DNA of 64,000 bases, from contig NZ_BDQK01000014.1 of assembly GCF_003864295.1 (NCBI RefSeq), forward strand, positions 124,001 to 188,000, read 5' to 3'. Origin of the DNA: Aphanothece sacrum FPU1. Its GTDB lineage: Bacteria; Cyanobacteriota; Cyanobacteriia; Cyanobacteriales; Microcystaceae. Of the stretch, positions 36,701-44,972 are shown one piece after another (positions within the stretch are counted from its first letter, which is position 1; each line of letters opens with the position of its first letter). The notes below the pieces were generated by a model. The model ran no database searches and was not told the origin of the DNA. It worked only from the letters and a program-made list of their open reading frames with translations. A program made the position numbers and the translations under genes.

Positions 36701-37106
36701 CGATGAAGTCAGAAGCTTAGCTGCAAGTTCAGCCGAAGCGACTGCCGAAATTGAAACTTTGGTTAATAGTATTCAACTCCAAACTAAAGAAGTTTCTCAA
36801 ACTATGAAAACGGGAACTGAACAAGTTGTGATAGGAACTAAATTAGTCGAACAAACCCGTCATAATCTTAACAAAATTACTGTTACCAGTAGCCAAATTG
36901 AGCAACTGGTGAACTCGATTGTTCAAGCAACTATTGAACAATCAGCCACATCTGAATCTATGTATCAGGTGATGGGAGATGTTACCTCAATTGCTCAAAA
37001 TACCTCTGATACAGCTTCACAATTATCGGATTCTATGCAGAAAATCTTATCTTTAGCTCAACAACTTCAAGGGAGTGTAGATAAATTTAAGGTTCATAAA
37101 TCATAA
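33723..37106 (+). CDS. Second methyl-accepting phototaxis receptor with DXCF cyanobacteriochrome GAF
   Basis: An 1127-residue receptor, paralogous to the one at 29655. It has TM1 about 57-75, an extracytoplasmic double-Cache-like domain to about 375, TM2 about 365-390, HAMP, GAF1 about 445-600 (no chromophore cysteine), GAF2 about 620-775, a HAMP-like unit and the signalling domain. GAF2 has D687-P-C689-F and C717-H, again 28 apart, so it should bind a bilin. The signalling tip is altered: [20 protein letters not shown], with His969 and Lys974 where Asn is near-universal. The domain may therefore couple differently to CheA. It matches PixJ2 by position in the operon. Confidence 0.9.
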   Translation: MQTPVNSELNSIVNESLKSDLYESKMRDTKRKEEYVLSRPLQAFYDLPIAKKTQIISALMFVAFGGMVAVESRALVSNLRSQLHNQNLSQLTVTELNYNTELKNIGLTFASLAENPTIIKATLNDVKGQVSNGTEKQEVQIILDNEVEIRNLEYATLVGKDLRIIATGKTDEDKQSQQNIPGQIFNPSNLVSQALQTKQQIQTTELRIDTVKKQKPKNTLISYTITPIKAPGTQIVIGVLVSGNIINKNMAIFQKTVEAFPGIGYAGIYAHNPINKQFSVATSYAKTELRQAFTNLPLTNQSILQEAVTAKGNRITNRISVGDHTYTVAAKAIPNLKGEPIAILLYGDPEFALNEILKEGLELQVTLSVVVLSLLVLIASTIANSITKPIKNLFDVTKEFTQGNYHVRAKVNSKDEIGQLAGNFNAMAQTIEANINQIEAKIEMFRFLSELPVLNNFDNSSIDQWLNQVLAKTRQLINSDRLFLYRVQTDSNGQISQESIKTKSISRLEGSNFNHNWIPEEILSNNDHKNVWIINNISENSLSSEYKKWLERGKVRASLGIPIFYKGTLFGVLFAHQCLNQYEWNETKINFLKQIVNSLEIILERVYLLQKNTLETKLFASLKAISVNMAREFKADNLFNLVVKESREALLTDRVIIYRFDQNWKGTIIAESVDELYPNALGKMIADPCFAEKYVEKYRQGRVQATNNIYNAGLTNCHLQQLAPLKVKANLVVPIVVLGELLGLLIAHHCECPREWQQPEINFLTQVGLQVGITLEKANLFDEYFQSEEQQKLAKEQLQKRALDLLIEVEPISRGDLTIRAKVTQDEIGTIADSYNSTVENLNRIVTNVKQASDELTITTKTNENSITTLTTEAMRQVQEIGLASDHLTVMQDSINSVANNAETTLTAFSEASKTLEAGDLAINQTVDSMMAIGQTVAETAQKVQNLGESSQKIAKVVNLISRFAAQTHLLALKASIEAARAGEEGRGFAVIADEVRSLAASSAEATAEIETLVNSIQLQTKEVSQTMKTGTEQVVIGTKLVEQTRHNLNKITVTSSQIEQLVNSIVQATIEQSATSESMYQVMGDVTSIAQNTSDTASQLSDSMQKILSLAQQLQGSVDKFKVHKS

Positions 37107-37124
37107 ATTTATAAATTAACTAAC

Positions 37125-40100
37125 ATGATGAATTCTGAAATCCGCGACCAAGCTTATCAGTTTTTTATTGAAGAAGCCCCTGATCTTTTACAAATTATTG
37201 AATCGGGTTTATTAACTATACGAGAAGACAGAAGCATAGCTAAAGTTCATGAAATTATGCGGGCTGCTCACTCTATTAAAGGGGGGGCCGCTAGTGTAGG
37301 ACTTGATACTATTAAAACTTTAGCCCATCGTATTGAAGATATTTTTAAAGCTTTTTATGATGAGACAGTTATTATTGATCAGCAATTAGAAAGTTTATTA
37401 CTCCAAGCTTATGATTGTCTCAAAAATCCCCTTACACAACAACTCAATACGGGCAGTTTTGATCAAGAATTTGCTTTAGAAACCGCCCTACCTATTTTAG
37501 AAACTCTTGAAACACTTTTAGGAGATAGTTTAGCCCAAGGAGATCAGTATATTGCCTCTTCTGCTGACTTAGGTGTAGATATTGTCGCTTCTATTTTTGA
37601 AGTTGATATTATGCAAGCTTTAGAACAATTAGCAGGTATTATTGCTAAAGCTGATAATTATGATGTAGTTCAAGAATTACGAACAACTGCCGAAATTTTT
37701 CAAGGTTTAGCAGAATTACTCAATTTACCTGGATTTGGGGCCATTACTCAGGCTTTAACTACTGCTCTTGATCATCATCCCCAACAAGCTGTAACCATTG
37801 CTCATCTAGCTTTGACGGATTTTCGAGATAGTTGCCATCAAGTCTTAGAAAAAGGTGATCGCACTCAAGGGGGACAACCTTCTGCGGCATTATTAGCTTT
37901 AACCCAAACCACCTCAAAAACGCCCCCTATTCCTTCTCCTGTCTTCTCCTTAGATAATTTATTTGAAGAAGAACTTGAATTAACCCCTCTGATATCCGTA
38001 TCCGAAGAGGAACAAGCAATTATCTCCTTATCTGAACCAATTAGCTCTAATTCTTCTGATTTTGGAGATATCCTACCTTTAGATGATATTTTTGCACAAG
38101 TCAACCCCGAACTCGATTTCTTTGAGGCGGCCACCTCACCAGAAGCGTCTGTAGATGAGTCGTTCCTGATTCCTTCTTTAGATGATGTTTTTGGCGATTT
38201 TGGCAGCCTAGACATTGTTTCTGAAGCCCCAGTATCCCCAGAAAATCTTGATACCCTTATACAGTCGGTTGAAGGCATATTTGACCAACTTCCCCCTCTC
38301 CCCACTCCCATAGAGGAGAATGATGATTTGCCCGTACTTTCGAGTAGGGGCGAAAGGCCTTTCGCCCCTACCAATACTTTTGAATCACCCTCTCAACTCA
38401 TCACTCCTAGTCAAGAAACCCTTACTCAAATACAGGAAGAAACCGCCAAAGAAAAAACAATTCCCGGAGGAAAACTATCGGTTAGAGTAGACTTTAATCG
38501 ATTAGAAAAAATGAATAATTTGGTGGGAGAATTAGTAATTAATCGTAATAGTTTATCCTTGCAAAATGAGCAAATTCAAGGTTCAGTAAAAGGACTTCTT
38601 AATCGATTTAGTTACTTCCAAAAAATAACGAGTAAATTACGAGAATTTTCAGACGAAATGTTAGTTACACCTGAAACTTACCGCTCCGTTAATAATTCCC
38701 GTCAGACTGCCAGACAAAGTTTGTCTGTGGCCACAGATTTTGATTCTCTAGAAATGGATTCTTATGGTAATCTTTATTATCTGTTACAAAACTTATTAGA
38801 AGAAATGATCCAGTTAGAAGAATCCGTTGATGATATTGTCTTATTTGCCCGTTCTTCTAATCAAACTCTAGAGCAACAACGGCAAATGCTCACCAATCTT
38901 CGAGATGAATTAATGTGGGCTAAAATGCTTCCTTTAGGAGAAGTATTAAATCGATTTCCTAGAGTTTTACGGGATCTTTGTACAACGTATAATAAATCTG
39001 TCAAACTTAAATTAATTGGAACCGGAGTTTTAGTGGATAAAGCGGCTCTAGAAAAACTTTATGATCCTTTACTTCATTTACTCCGTAATGCTTTTGATCA
39101 TGGTATTGAAACCCCTGATATTCGCCAACAACTGGGTAAATCACCAGAAGCAAAAATAGAAATTCGGGCTTATCATCAAGGAAACCAAACTATTATAGAA
39201 ATTCGAGATGATGGCTCAGGACTAAATTTAGAAAAAATTGCTCAAAAAGCTATTATGGTAGGCTTATTAACCCCTGAAGAAATAGCAGTTGCTTCTAAAG
39301 AAACCCTCCAAAATTTGATTTTTCAACCAGGATTTTCTACCGCTTCTCAAGTTAGTGAATTATCCGGTCGAGGAGTAGGATTAGATGTAGTCAGGGAGCA
39401 ATTACATATACTTAAAGGAAACGTATCAGTTAGTTCTATTACCGGTAAAGGAACTACCTTTACTTTGCGTCTTCCTTTCACCCTAACCATTGCTAAATTA
39501 TTAGTCTGTTTAATTAACCAAGAAGGAAGTTCTCAAACAACTGCTTTTGCTCTACCTTCTGATAGTATAGAAGAAATTATAATGCCCCAAGCAGAGCAAA
39601 TTAAAACATCAGGAAATAATAGATTTTTATACTGGAAGCAGCAAATTATTCCTATGTATCCTTTACAAAATATGCTGGATTATCGCTGTCCTGTTTCTGA
39701 AAGTTTTGCTAGTAAATCTCTCCATAGTATGGCTAATCCTGATGATTGGGGTTTCCCTTTATTAATTTTACGTCGAGGTGATCAATTATATGCTTTAGAA
39801 GTTAGTCGTTTGGTTACAGAACAAGAACTGGTTATTAAACCTTTTGGCTCAGCAATGGCGGCTCCAACTTATACTTATGGTTGTACAATTTTGGGAGATG
39901 GAACCTTAATTCCAGTTATTAATGGTAGTCTCCTCATTGAATATTTCCTCGATCCTATCGCACCTAATTCTGATTCTAAAACCATCTTACCAAACATCCC
40001 AGAAATTGAATCTTCTGTAACAGTTCCCTCCCAAATTACCCCAACCGTTTTAGTCGTAGATGATTCTGCGGCCTTACGACGAACTCTAGCGTTAACCTTA

Positions 40101-40403
40101 CAAAAATCAGGTTATCGGGTAGTACAAGCTAAGGATGGACGGGAAGCTCTAGAACAGTTAGAACAAAGTTCAGGCATTAAATTAGTCATTTGTGACGTAG
40201 AAATGCCCAATATGAACGGATTTGAGTTTCTCGGACAACGACGACGTGATCCCGAATTAATGAAAATTCCTGTCGCTATGTTGACTTCTCGTAGTAGTGA
40301 CAAACATCGTCAGTTAGCAACTCATTTAGGAGCAAGTGCTTATTTTACTAAGCCTTATATTGAACAACAATTCTTAGCATCTGTTAAAAATATGATGAAT
40401 TAA
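37125..40403 (+). CDS. pixL: Hybrid CheA-REC histidine kinase, PixL/PilL type
   Basis: A 1092-residue kinase. The HPt domain at 1-110 has the phospho-His49 in AAHSIKGGAAS. A long acidic linker (about 250-445) follows, then the dimerisation/H-ATPase part with LLRNAFDHGIETP (N box), IRDDGSGLN (G1) and LSGRGVGLDVV (G2), a CheW-like domain about 785-935, and a C-terminal receiver with D980 (VVDDSAALRR) and phospho-acceptor D1024 (VICDVEMPNMNGFE). A 28-bp palindrome sits in frame in the linker. It lies 18 bp after the second receptor gene and would phosphorylate its own receiver and the PixG/PixH regulators. Confidence 0.92.
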   Translation: MMNSEIRDQAYQFFIEEAPDLLQIIESGLLTIREDRSIAKVHEIMRAAHSIKGGAASVGLDTIKTLAHRIEDIFKAFYDETVIIDQQLESLLLQAYDCLKNPLTQQLNTGSFDQEFALETALPILETLETLLGDSLAQGDQYIASSADLGVDIVASIFEVDIMQALEQLAGIIAKADNYDVVQELRTTAEIFQGLAELLNLPGFGAITQALTTALDHHPQQAVTIAHLALTDFRDSCHQVLEKGDRTQGGQPSAALLALTQTTSKTPPIPSPVFSLDNLFEEELELTPLISVSEEEQAIISLSEPISSNSSDFGDILPLDDIFAQVNPELDFFEAATSPEASVDESFLIPSLDDVFGDFGSLDIVSEAPVSPENLDTLIQSVEGIFDQLPPLPTPIEENDDLPVLSSRGERPFAPTNTFESPSQLITPSQETLTQIQEETAKEKTIPGGKLSVRVDFNRLEKMNNLVGELVINRNSLSLQNEQIQGSVKGLLNRFSYFQKITSKLREFSDEMLVTPETYRSVNNSRQTARQSLSVATDFDSLEMDSYGNLYYLLQNLLEEMIQLEESVDDIVLFARSSNQTLEQQRQMLTNLRDELMWAKMLPLGEVLNRFPRVLRDLCTTYNKSVKLKLIGTGVLVDKAALEKLYDPLLHLLRNAFDHGIETPDIRQQLGKSPEAKIEIRAYHQGNQTIIEIRDDGSGLNLEKIAQKAIMVGLLTPEEIAVASKETLQNLIFQPGFSTASQVSELSGRGVGLDVVREQLHILKGNVSVSSITGKGTTFTLRLPFTLTIAKLLVCLINQEGSSQTTAFALPSDSIEEIIMPQAEQIKTSGNNRFLYWKQQIIPMYPLQNMLDYRCPVSESFASKSLHSMANPDDWGFPLLILRRGDQLYALEVSRLVTEQELVIKPFGSAMAAPTYTYGCTILGDGTLIPVINGSLLIEYFLDPIAPNSDSKTILPNIPEIESSVTVPSQITPTVLVVDDSAALRRTLALTLQKSGYRVVQAKDGREALEQLEQSSGIKLVICDVEMPNMNGFEFLGQRRRDPELMKIPVAMLTSRSSDKHRQLATHLGASAYFTKPYIEQQFLASVKNMMN
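38344..38371. repeat. 28-bp palindrome inserted in frame in the cheA linker
   Basis: GTAGGGGCGAAAGG and its perfect complement CCTTTCGCCCCTAC, the same design as four intergenic copies. It encodes SRGERPFAPT at about residues 407-416, in a Ser/Pro/Glu-rich linker that tolerates insertions. Confidence 0.75.
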
Positions 40404-40451
40404 TCAGACATTTATTTTCAATTTATTATCAATAATAATAGGATTAAACTT

Positions 40452-40964
40452 ATGACTACTACCAGTTCTTATTCAGTTTCTACCTTTTCAGAAAATTATG
40501 TTGATAAGTTGCGTAAATTACTCATGTTTCAGATGGGTAAACTCAATTTAGCTTTACCTGTAGAATCGGTAAAAAAAATTATTCATTACACCCCCATGCA
40601 AGGCAGTGGAACAACTCCAGTTGGAATTATTCATATTGATAATCAAGAAATTACCTCGATAGATCTTCACAAAAGACTTTTTAAAGTCAGTCGAAAAAAT
40701 CAATCTGAGTCTCGACAGTTTATGATTATAGCCAAAGATAGTACTGACGAATTGTTTGCCCTTGTCGTCGGAGAAACCCCAAGTTTAGTCAATATTCCTA
40801 TCTCACAAATTCGAGTATTACCGGATTCTTATCGTCGCGGAGACACTTTAGATGTGGCTAGTCATGTTATTATGATTAAACAAGAAGATCAATCTCTAAC
40901 TGTTTTTATTTTAGACGTAGATCGCTTAGTTACTCCCATTGGAGTTGGAGACTTTATTTCTTAA
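40452..40964 (+). CDS. CheW-like coupling protein, second in the operon
   Basis: A 170-residue CheW-domain protein. LMFQMGKLNLALPVESVKKI, TTPVGIIHIDNQEITSIDLH, FMIIAKDSTDELFALVVGET and DQSLTVFILDVDRL follow the CheW layout, although the classic GxIxLRG.I-P-dL segment is weak. It starts 48 bp after the kinase gene and closes the operon. Two CheW proteins for two receptors suggests a division of labour, but that is inference. It ends before a convergent small gene. Confidence 0.82.
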   Translation: MTTTSSYSVSTFSENYVDKLRKLLMFQMGKLNLALPVESVKKIIHYTPMQGSGTTPVGIIHIDNQEITSIDLHKRLFKVSRKNQSESRQFMIIAKDSTDELFALVVGETPSLVNIPISQIRVLPDSYRRGDTLDVASHVIMIKQEDQSLTVFILDVDRLVTPIGVGDFIS

Positions 40965-40971
40965 GAGGTTT

Positions 40972-41226
40972 TTATTGTTTTCCAGGTGGAGTACTATCAC
41001 AGCCAAAATATTTCTCACTACGATATCTTAACCAGACTCTTAAGACTTGAGGAATTTTATTTTTTTGGTCTTTATTTAGAGTATTATAAAGATCTAAAGC
41101 CTTTTCTCTTTCCCGACGACAAGCTTTATTATTATGAGCATCCCAATAACTTCTCGCTACTCGGATACGACGACAAACTTCTTTGATTAAAGCTTCTTCT
41201 GATGGATAATTTTCAGGGGTTTTCAT
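40972..41226 (-). CDS. Conserved small hypothetical protein
   Basis: An 84-residue charged, helical protein: MKTPENYPSEEALIKEVCRR, then VARSYWDAHNNKACRRER, EKALDLYNTLNKDQKNKIP and VLRVWLRYRSEKYF. It looks like a two- or three-helix cytosolic protein. I do not recognise a named family. A 66-codon frame on the opposite strand covers the same bases, but this frame has the better amino-acid balance and a plausible start. It lies convergent with the second CheW gene, 8 bp apart. Confidence 0.6.
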   Translation of the reverse strand: MKTPENYPSEEALIKEVCRRIRVARSYWDAHNNKACRREREKALDLYNTLNKDQKNKIPQVLRVWLRYRSEKYFGCDSTPPGKQ

Positions 41227-41349
41227 CGTTAATTTAACGGTTATCTAGACTTTGAATTTTCCTTATTTGTTTATTTTAACTACCTAGAGATTTTTTAGTA
41301 AACTAATATAAATTTTTGTATAGACATCTCCAGTGCGATCGCTGATCTC

Positions 41350-41425
41350 GTAGGGTGCGTTAATGTTAATGTAACGCACCACCCCAACTGTAAATGGTGG
41401 GTTACGCTGCGCTAACCCACCCTAC
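41350..41425. repeat. Palindromic GTAGGGTG...CACCCTAC element, copy 1
   Basis: Two nested hairpins: GTAGGGTGCGTTA...TAACGCACC and GGTGGGTTACGCTGCGCTAA with its pair. The second copy follows 28 bp later. Confidence 0.65.
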
Positions 41426-41452
41426 TGGATTGTTTCAGCTAAAATAGATCTC

Positions 41453-41522
41453 GTAGGGTGTGTTAATGTAACGCACCACCCCAACTGTAAACGGTGGGTT
41501 ACGCTGCGCTAACCCACCCTAC
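41453..41522. repeat. Palindromic GTAGGGTG...CACCCTAC element, copy 2, overlapping a stop codon
   Basis: The same sequence as copy 1 with an 8-bp deletion in the first hairpin. Its last bases provide the TAG stop of the TPR gene that ends at 41519 on the reverse strand. Confidence 0.65.
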
Positions 41523-42748
41523 TGTTCTGATGCTGTCATTTTTTGATTAACTTCTTGAATTTTAGAGATAAAATAATCTTGTTTATAATTAATAGCTTTA
41601 GCTAAAACTAACCCTTGTTGAAATGAGGCTAAAGCTTGTGGATATTGTTCTCGTTTAAAGTAAATTTGCCCGACTTGATCATAAACTTTCATCAACCCAT
41701 AATAATTATAAGATAATTGTTCAACTTGTAGCAAATTTTGGTAAATTTGTAAAGCATAATCGTCTTGTTCATAGTTTTGATAAAGATTACCCAATTTAGT
41801 CAAAGCTTCTCCTGCTGCCCCAAATAGTTGTAATGACCAAGCTAAAGAATAAGCCTCTTGATAATTTTGACTAGCTTGTTCGGGTTGATCCATTGCTTCA
41901 TAATCTTGTCCAATCGATATTTTTAAAGGAGGAATGAATAGAATTTTTTTACTTTTTAAATAATTTTCTACTAACCTTTGTTTGATATTTGCGGCATTTT
42001 CGGGCTGTAAAGATTTATTATAAATTTCTGCTAATTGTTGTAAATAAATCCCCTCTTCATAAGCATTGGGTTTAGCTTGCGCCCGATCTAATAACTCCTC
42101 ATAAATCGTGGCTGAATTAGGATAATCAAATTTAGCCAGATAGAGTTTCCCTAAACCTTTTAATGCTTCTTCCTCCGTCAAAGGAGCTTCATTTTTACGA
42201 GCATTTCTCAAAACTTTTTGATAAATATTAATCGAATTATCTAAACTATGTAATCGTTGATATGCTTCGGCTAAAGCTAATAATAATTCTGGACTTAAAG
42301 GATCTTCTTGCTCAGATAAATTTTGTAAAGTAACTAATCTTTTACTAATAAATTGAACATCAATTGTTCTGGTTTTATTCCAAGCAATTTCTCCCACCCT
42401 TCCTAATGCTTTAATTTCCTCTAAACGACCTAAAACTCTGCGTAATCTTAATTCTCGATACCAAATTTCAAAGGCAACTTCATCATTTCCTTTATCAGAT
42501 TCAGCCTGGGCTTGAGCATTTAATTCATCCAAAGCTTGTCTAAGTTTTCGCTGTTCAAAAGGTGTTAAAGGACGAGGAAAAGCAGGAATTAGGATATCAT
42601 CTAAAGGAAGTTCTAAAGGATTAATTTTAGGATCAGGTAGTTGAGCAAATACTGGCCCAGTATTAACCAAAAAACTCACTTGAGTTAAAGTGATTGCCGT
42701 TAAAATTAAACCCCAAAATTTACTATTAATTAAATGAAAATGTATCAT
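41519..42748 (-). CDS. Exported TPR-repeat protein
   Basis: A 409-residue protein. A signal peptide or anchor (about 1-36, ending GPVFAQ) is followed by helical TPR-like repeats from about 140 to 400. Typical units are LLALAEAYQRLHSLDNSINI, LGKLYLAKFDYPNSATIYEE, and GQIYFKREQYPQALASFQQG. It is probably periplasmic or thylakoid-lumenal and a scaffold for protein contacts; no partner can be named. The TAG stop lies in a copy of a palindromic repeat (41453-41522), so the C terminus (MTASEQ) may have been reshaped by that insertion. It is divergent from the lipoprotein gene at 42807. Confidence 0.8.
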   Translation of the reverse strand: MIHFHLINSKFWGLILTAITLTQVSFLVNTGPVFAQLPDPKINPLELPLDDILIPAFPRPLTPFEQRKLRQALDELNAQAQAESDKGNDEVAFEIWYRELRLRRVLGRLEEIKALGRVGEIAWNKTRTIDVQFISKRLVTLQNLSEQEDPLSPELLLALAEAYQRLHSLDNSINIYQKVLRNARKNEAPLTEEEALKGLGKLYLAKFDYPNSATIYEELLDRAQAKPNAYEEGIYLQQLAEIYNKSLQPENAANIKQRLVENYLKSKKILFIPPLKISIGQDYEAMDQPEQASQNYQEAYSLAWSLQLFGAAGEALTKLGNLYQNYEQDDYALQIYQNLLQVEQLSYNYYGLMKVYDQVGQIYFKREQYPQALASFQQGLVLAKAINYKQDYFISKIQEVNQKMTASEQ

Positions 42749-42806
42749 AATATATTAATCTATATAAATATAATTCAATAATCAAACCAAAAAGAGGAAC
42801 TAAGAC

Positions 42807-43952
42807 GTGAGGAGAGTGGTAACAATAATTATCAGTTTAACCTTAATGATGCTATTAAGTGCTTGTGGTAATATTCCCCAAATTCGGGCAGAACAGAGGT
42901 TATTCTTGAATTTATCCCTAGAATTTTTAGGAGAGTATCAATTACCAAAACAAACCTTTGAGGGAACAACAGTGGGAGGATTGTCCGCCATCACTTATGA
43001 TCGACAACGCGATCGCTTTTATACCTTATCCGACGATCACTCCGAAAAAGCACCTGCTCGATTCTATACCTTTAAGCTAAAATTAGCTAAGGAGAATAAT
43101 CCTAAAATTGAAGGAATTACCCTCGAAAAAGTCACCTTTCTCAAAACGGAAACAGGAGAGACTTATTCTCCCCAAACAATTGATCCTGAAGGAATCGCAT
43201 TATCCCCTAGAGGAACAGTCTTTATTTCCAGTGAAGGAGTTCCCAAAAAAGACGTTGACCCCTTTATCGGAGAATTTGAACTAACGACGGGACAACTTCA
43301 ACAAACCTTACCCCTTCCTCAAAGATACTTACTCGGAAAACAACCTGATGGTAGTCCCCGTGGAGTTCAGGACAACTTAGGATTTGAAGCATTAACCCTG
43401 AGTGCCACCAGTATCCTAAAAGATGATCCCTTTCGCTTGTTTACTGCCACAGAATCCTCTTTAATACAAGATACTGCAGAAAACCTTCCCGACCAAATTC
43501 CTGTACGTTTGCTACATTATGTAATTAGTAACATTGGCGCGCCTGTAGTGGTCAGTGAACATTTATACTTGCTTGATCCACCAGTTAAAGGAACCGTTGC
43601 CAATGGGTTAAGCGAATTGATAGCCTTACCACAGGAGGGATATTGGTTAAGTTTAGAACGTACCTTTGGAGTCTTTGGTTATGGGGCCAAACTCTTTCAA
43701 GTAGTCAATAGTAATGCCTCTGATACGTCTAGTCAGGTCAGTCTAAAAGGAGATTTAAAGGGAGTTTCTGGCTTAAAAAAACAATTATTACTGGATTTAC
43801 AGTCATTAAACCTAGAATTAGATAATTTAGAAGGAATGACTCTGGGGCCAAGACTTCCCGATGGACAAGATACTTTGATACTGATCAGCGACGATAATTT
43901 TAGTCAAACTCAAGTGACTCAATTGCTTGTGTTTGCCATAAAAAAGCCATAA
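42807..43952 (+). CDS. Esterase-like/phytase-like lipoprotein
   Basis: A 381-residue protein. The start is a GTG at 42807 with AAGAGGA 9 nt upstream. A lipoprotein signal ends LLSAC (Cys20). The body has GGLSAITYDRQRDRFYTLSD, IDPEGIALSPRGTVFISSEG, NLGFEALTLSAT, NGLSELIALPQEGYWLSLER and NLEGMTLGPRLPDGQDTLIL, the repeated features of the esterase-like activity of phytase family (a beta-propeller). It is probably a periplasmic phosphoesterase. A perfect inverted repeat after the gene can end transcription. The substrate is unknown. Confidence 0.85.
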   Translation: MRRVVTIIISLTLMMLLSACGNIPQIRAEQRLFLNLSLEFLGEYQLPKQTFEGTTVGGLSAITYDRQRDRFYTLSDDHSEKAPARFYTFKLKLAKENNPKIEGITLEKVTFLKTETGETYSPQTIDPEGIALSPRGTVFISSEGVPKKDVDPFIGEFELTTGQLQQTLPLPQRYLLGKQPDGSPRGVQDNLGFEALTLSATSILKDDPFRLFTATESSLIQDTAENLPDQIPVRLLHYVISNIGAPVVVSEHLYLLDPPVKGTVANGLSELIALPQEGYWLSLERTFGVFGYGAKLFQVVNSNASDTSSQVSLKGDLKGVSGLKKQLLLDLQSLNLELDNLEGMTLGPRLPDGQDTLILISDDNFSQTQVTQLLVFAIKKP

Positions 43953-43960
43953 AGTAAACA

Positions 43961-43982
43961 ACTTGGGAAAATTTTCCCAAGT
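43961..43982. terminator. Perfect inverted repeat after the phytase-like gene
   Basis: ACTTGGGAAAA directly followed by its complement TTTTCCCAAGT, 8 bp after the stop codon. It can fold as a hairpin on either strand. Confidence 0.5.
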
Positions 43983-44074
43983 CTTATCAAAATTTTGCAT
44001 AAAATCAGGGAATACTAACAGTAAACACCCTAAAAACCTCAAGGTTAATAGGACAAGCAAACCTAAAACCAACC

Positions 44075-44818
44075 ATGCCCCATCGCCGTATCGTCATTGG
44101 TGACGTTCATGGTCACTATGATACATTATTAAATTTATTAGACGAGATCGCCCCTAATGAAGAAGACAAAATTTATTTTTTAGGAGATTTAATTGATCGT
44201 GGTCCCCAAAGTCAGGAAGTGATTAATTTTGTTAAAGATAATGATTATTCCTGTCTTTTAGGCAATCATGAACAAATGTTACTCAATACCCTGGGTGAAG
44301 GAGAAATAGACTCCCATCAGTTACAAGGGTGGCTTTATGGGGGAGGATATCCCACCTTACTCAGTTACGAACATCATATTCCTATAGATCATATTAATTG
44401 GCTCAAAAGTTTACCTCTTTATCTCGACTTAGGAGATATTTGGTTAGTTCATGCAGGAGTACATCCCACCCTTCCCTTAGAAGAACAGACAACAGAGCAT
44501 TTTTGCTGGATTCGGGATGCGTTTCACAGTATTAATGAACCTTATTTTCCTGATAAATTGATTATTACGGGTCATACCATAACATTTACCTTTCCGGGGG
44601 TGCTTCCTGGTAAATTAGTCTCAGGGGCAGGATGGCTAGATATTGATACGGGGGCTTATCATCCCCATAGTGGATGGTTAACCGCCTTAGATGTTACTAA
44701 TGAACAGGTGTATCAAATTCATCGCAAGACTAAGACTAAACGAGTTGTCCCTTTAAGCGAGGCAGTAGTATCGATTGATCCCTCAAGTATTATAAAGAAT
44801 GACCAAAGAACTCTTTGA
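44075..44818 (+). CDS. Metallophosphatase, PPP-type serine/threonine phosphatase family
   Basis: A 247-residue cytosolic enzyme. The metal-binding motifs are GDVHGHYDTL (D10, H12), FLGDLIDRGPQ (G37, D38, D41-R) and LLGNHEQM (N64, H65), with later histidines in WLVHAGVHP and ITGHTITF. This is the bacterial PrpA/ApaH-like group, which dephosphorylates phosphoproteins or dinucleoside polyphosphates. The last dozen residues (SSIIKNDQRTL) run into a transposase remnant on the opposite strand, so the C terminus may be an acquired one. Confidence 0.88.
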   Translation: MPHRRIVIGDVHGHYDTLLNLLDEIAPNEEDKIYFLGDLIDRGPQSQEVINFVKDNDYSCLLGNHEQMLLNTLGEGEIDSHQLQGWLYGGGYPTLLSYEHHIPIDHINWLKSLPLYLDLGDIWLVHAGVHPTLPLEEQTTEHFCWIRDAFHSINEPYFPDKLIITGHTITFTFPGVLPGKLVSGAGWLDIDTGAYHPHSGWLTALDVTNEQVYQIHRKTKTKRVVPLSEAVVSIDPSSIIKNDQRTL

Positions 44819-44955
44819 GTTAACTCTTTTTTACCTGTATTTGTTCCACAATTAGGGCAAATCTGAGAAGTATAATTTTTATCAACTTTGCACAAATAAG
44901 TGTCTGTTTGACTACAAACATATTCTAGGATTGTGAAAAGGAGTTTCAAACCCAA
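44809..44955 (-). pseudogene. TnpB (IS200/IS605-type) C-terminal fragment
   Basis: The reverse strand encodes LLFTILEYVCSQTDTYLCKV, then DKNYTSQICPNCGTNTGKKE and LTQRV. This is the zinc-ribbon end of TnpB, the RNA-guided nuclease of IS200/IS605-type elements (the first CPNCG pair is intact). The rest of the protein and the second cysteine pair are missing. It fills the gap between the phosphatase gene and pilD, ending 18 bp before the pilD ATG. Confidence 0.75.
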
Positions 44956-44972
44956 TTTTCTAATGATTTAAC

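Noticed and set aside
37865-38374. 169-residue reverse-strand frame over cheA
   Set aside because: Serine-rich antisense of the acidic CheA linker; the plus-strand frame is a complete, motif-bearing kinase.
40986-41186. 66-residue plus-strand frame after the second CheW gene
   Set aside because: Lies fully over the reverse-strand 84-residue gene, is very Tyr/Leu-rich and has no ribosome site.
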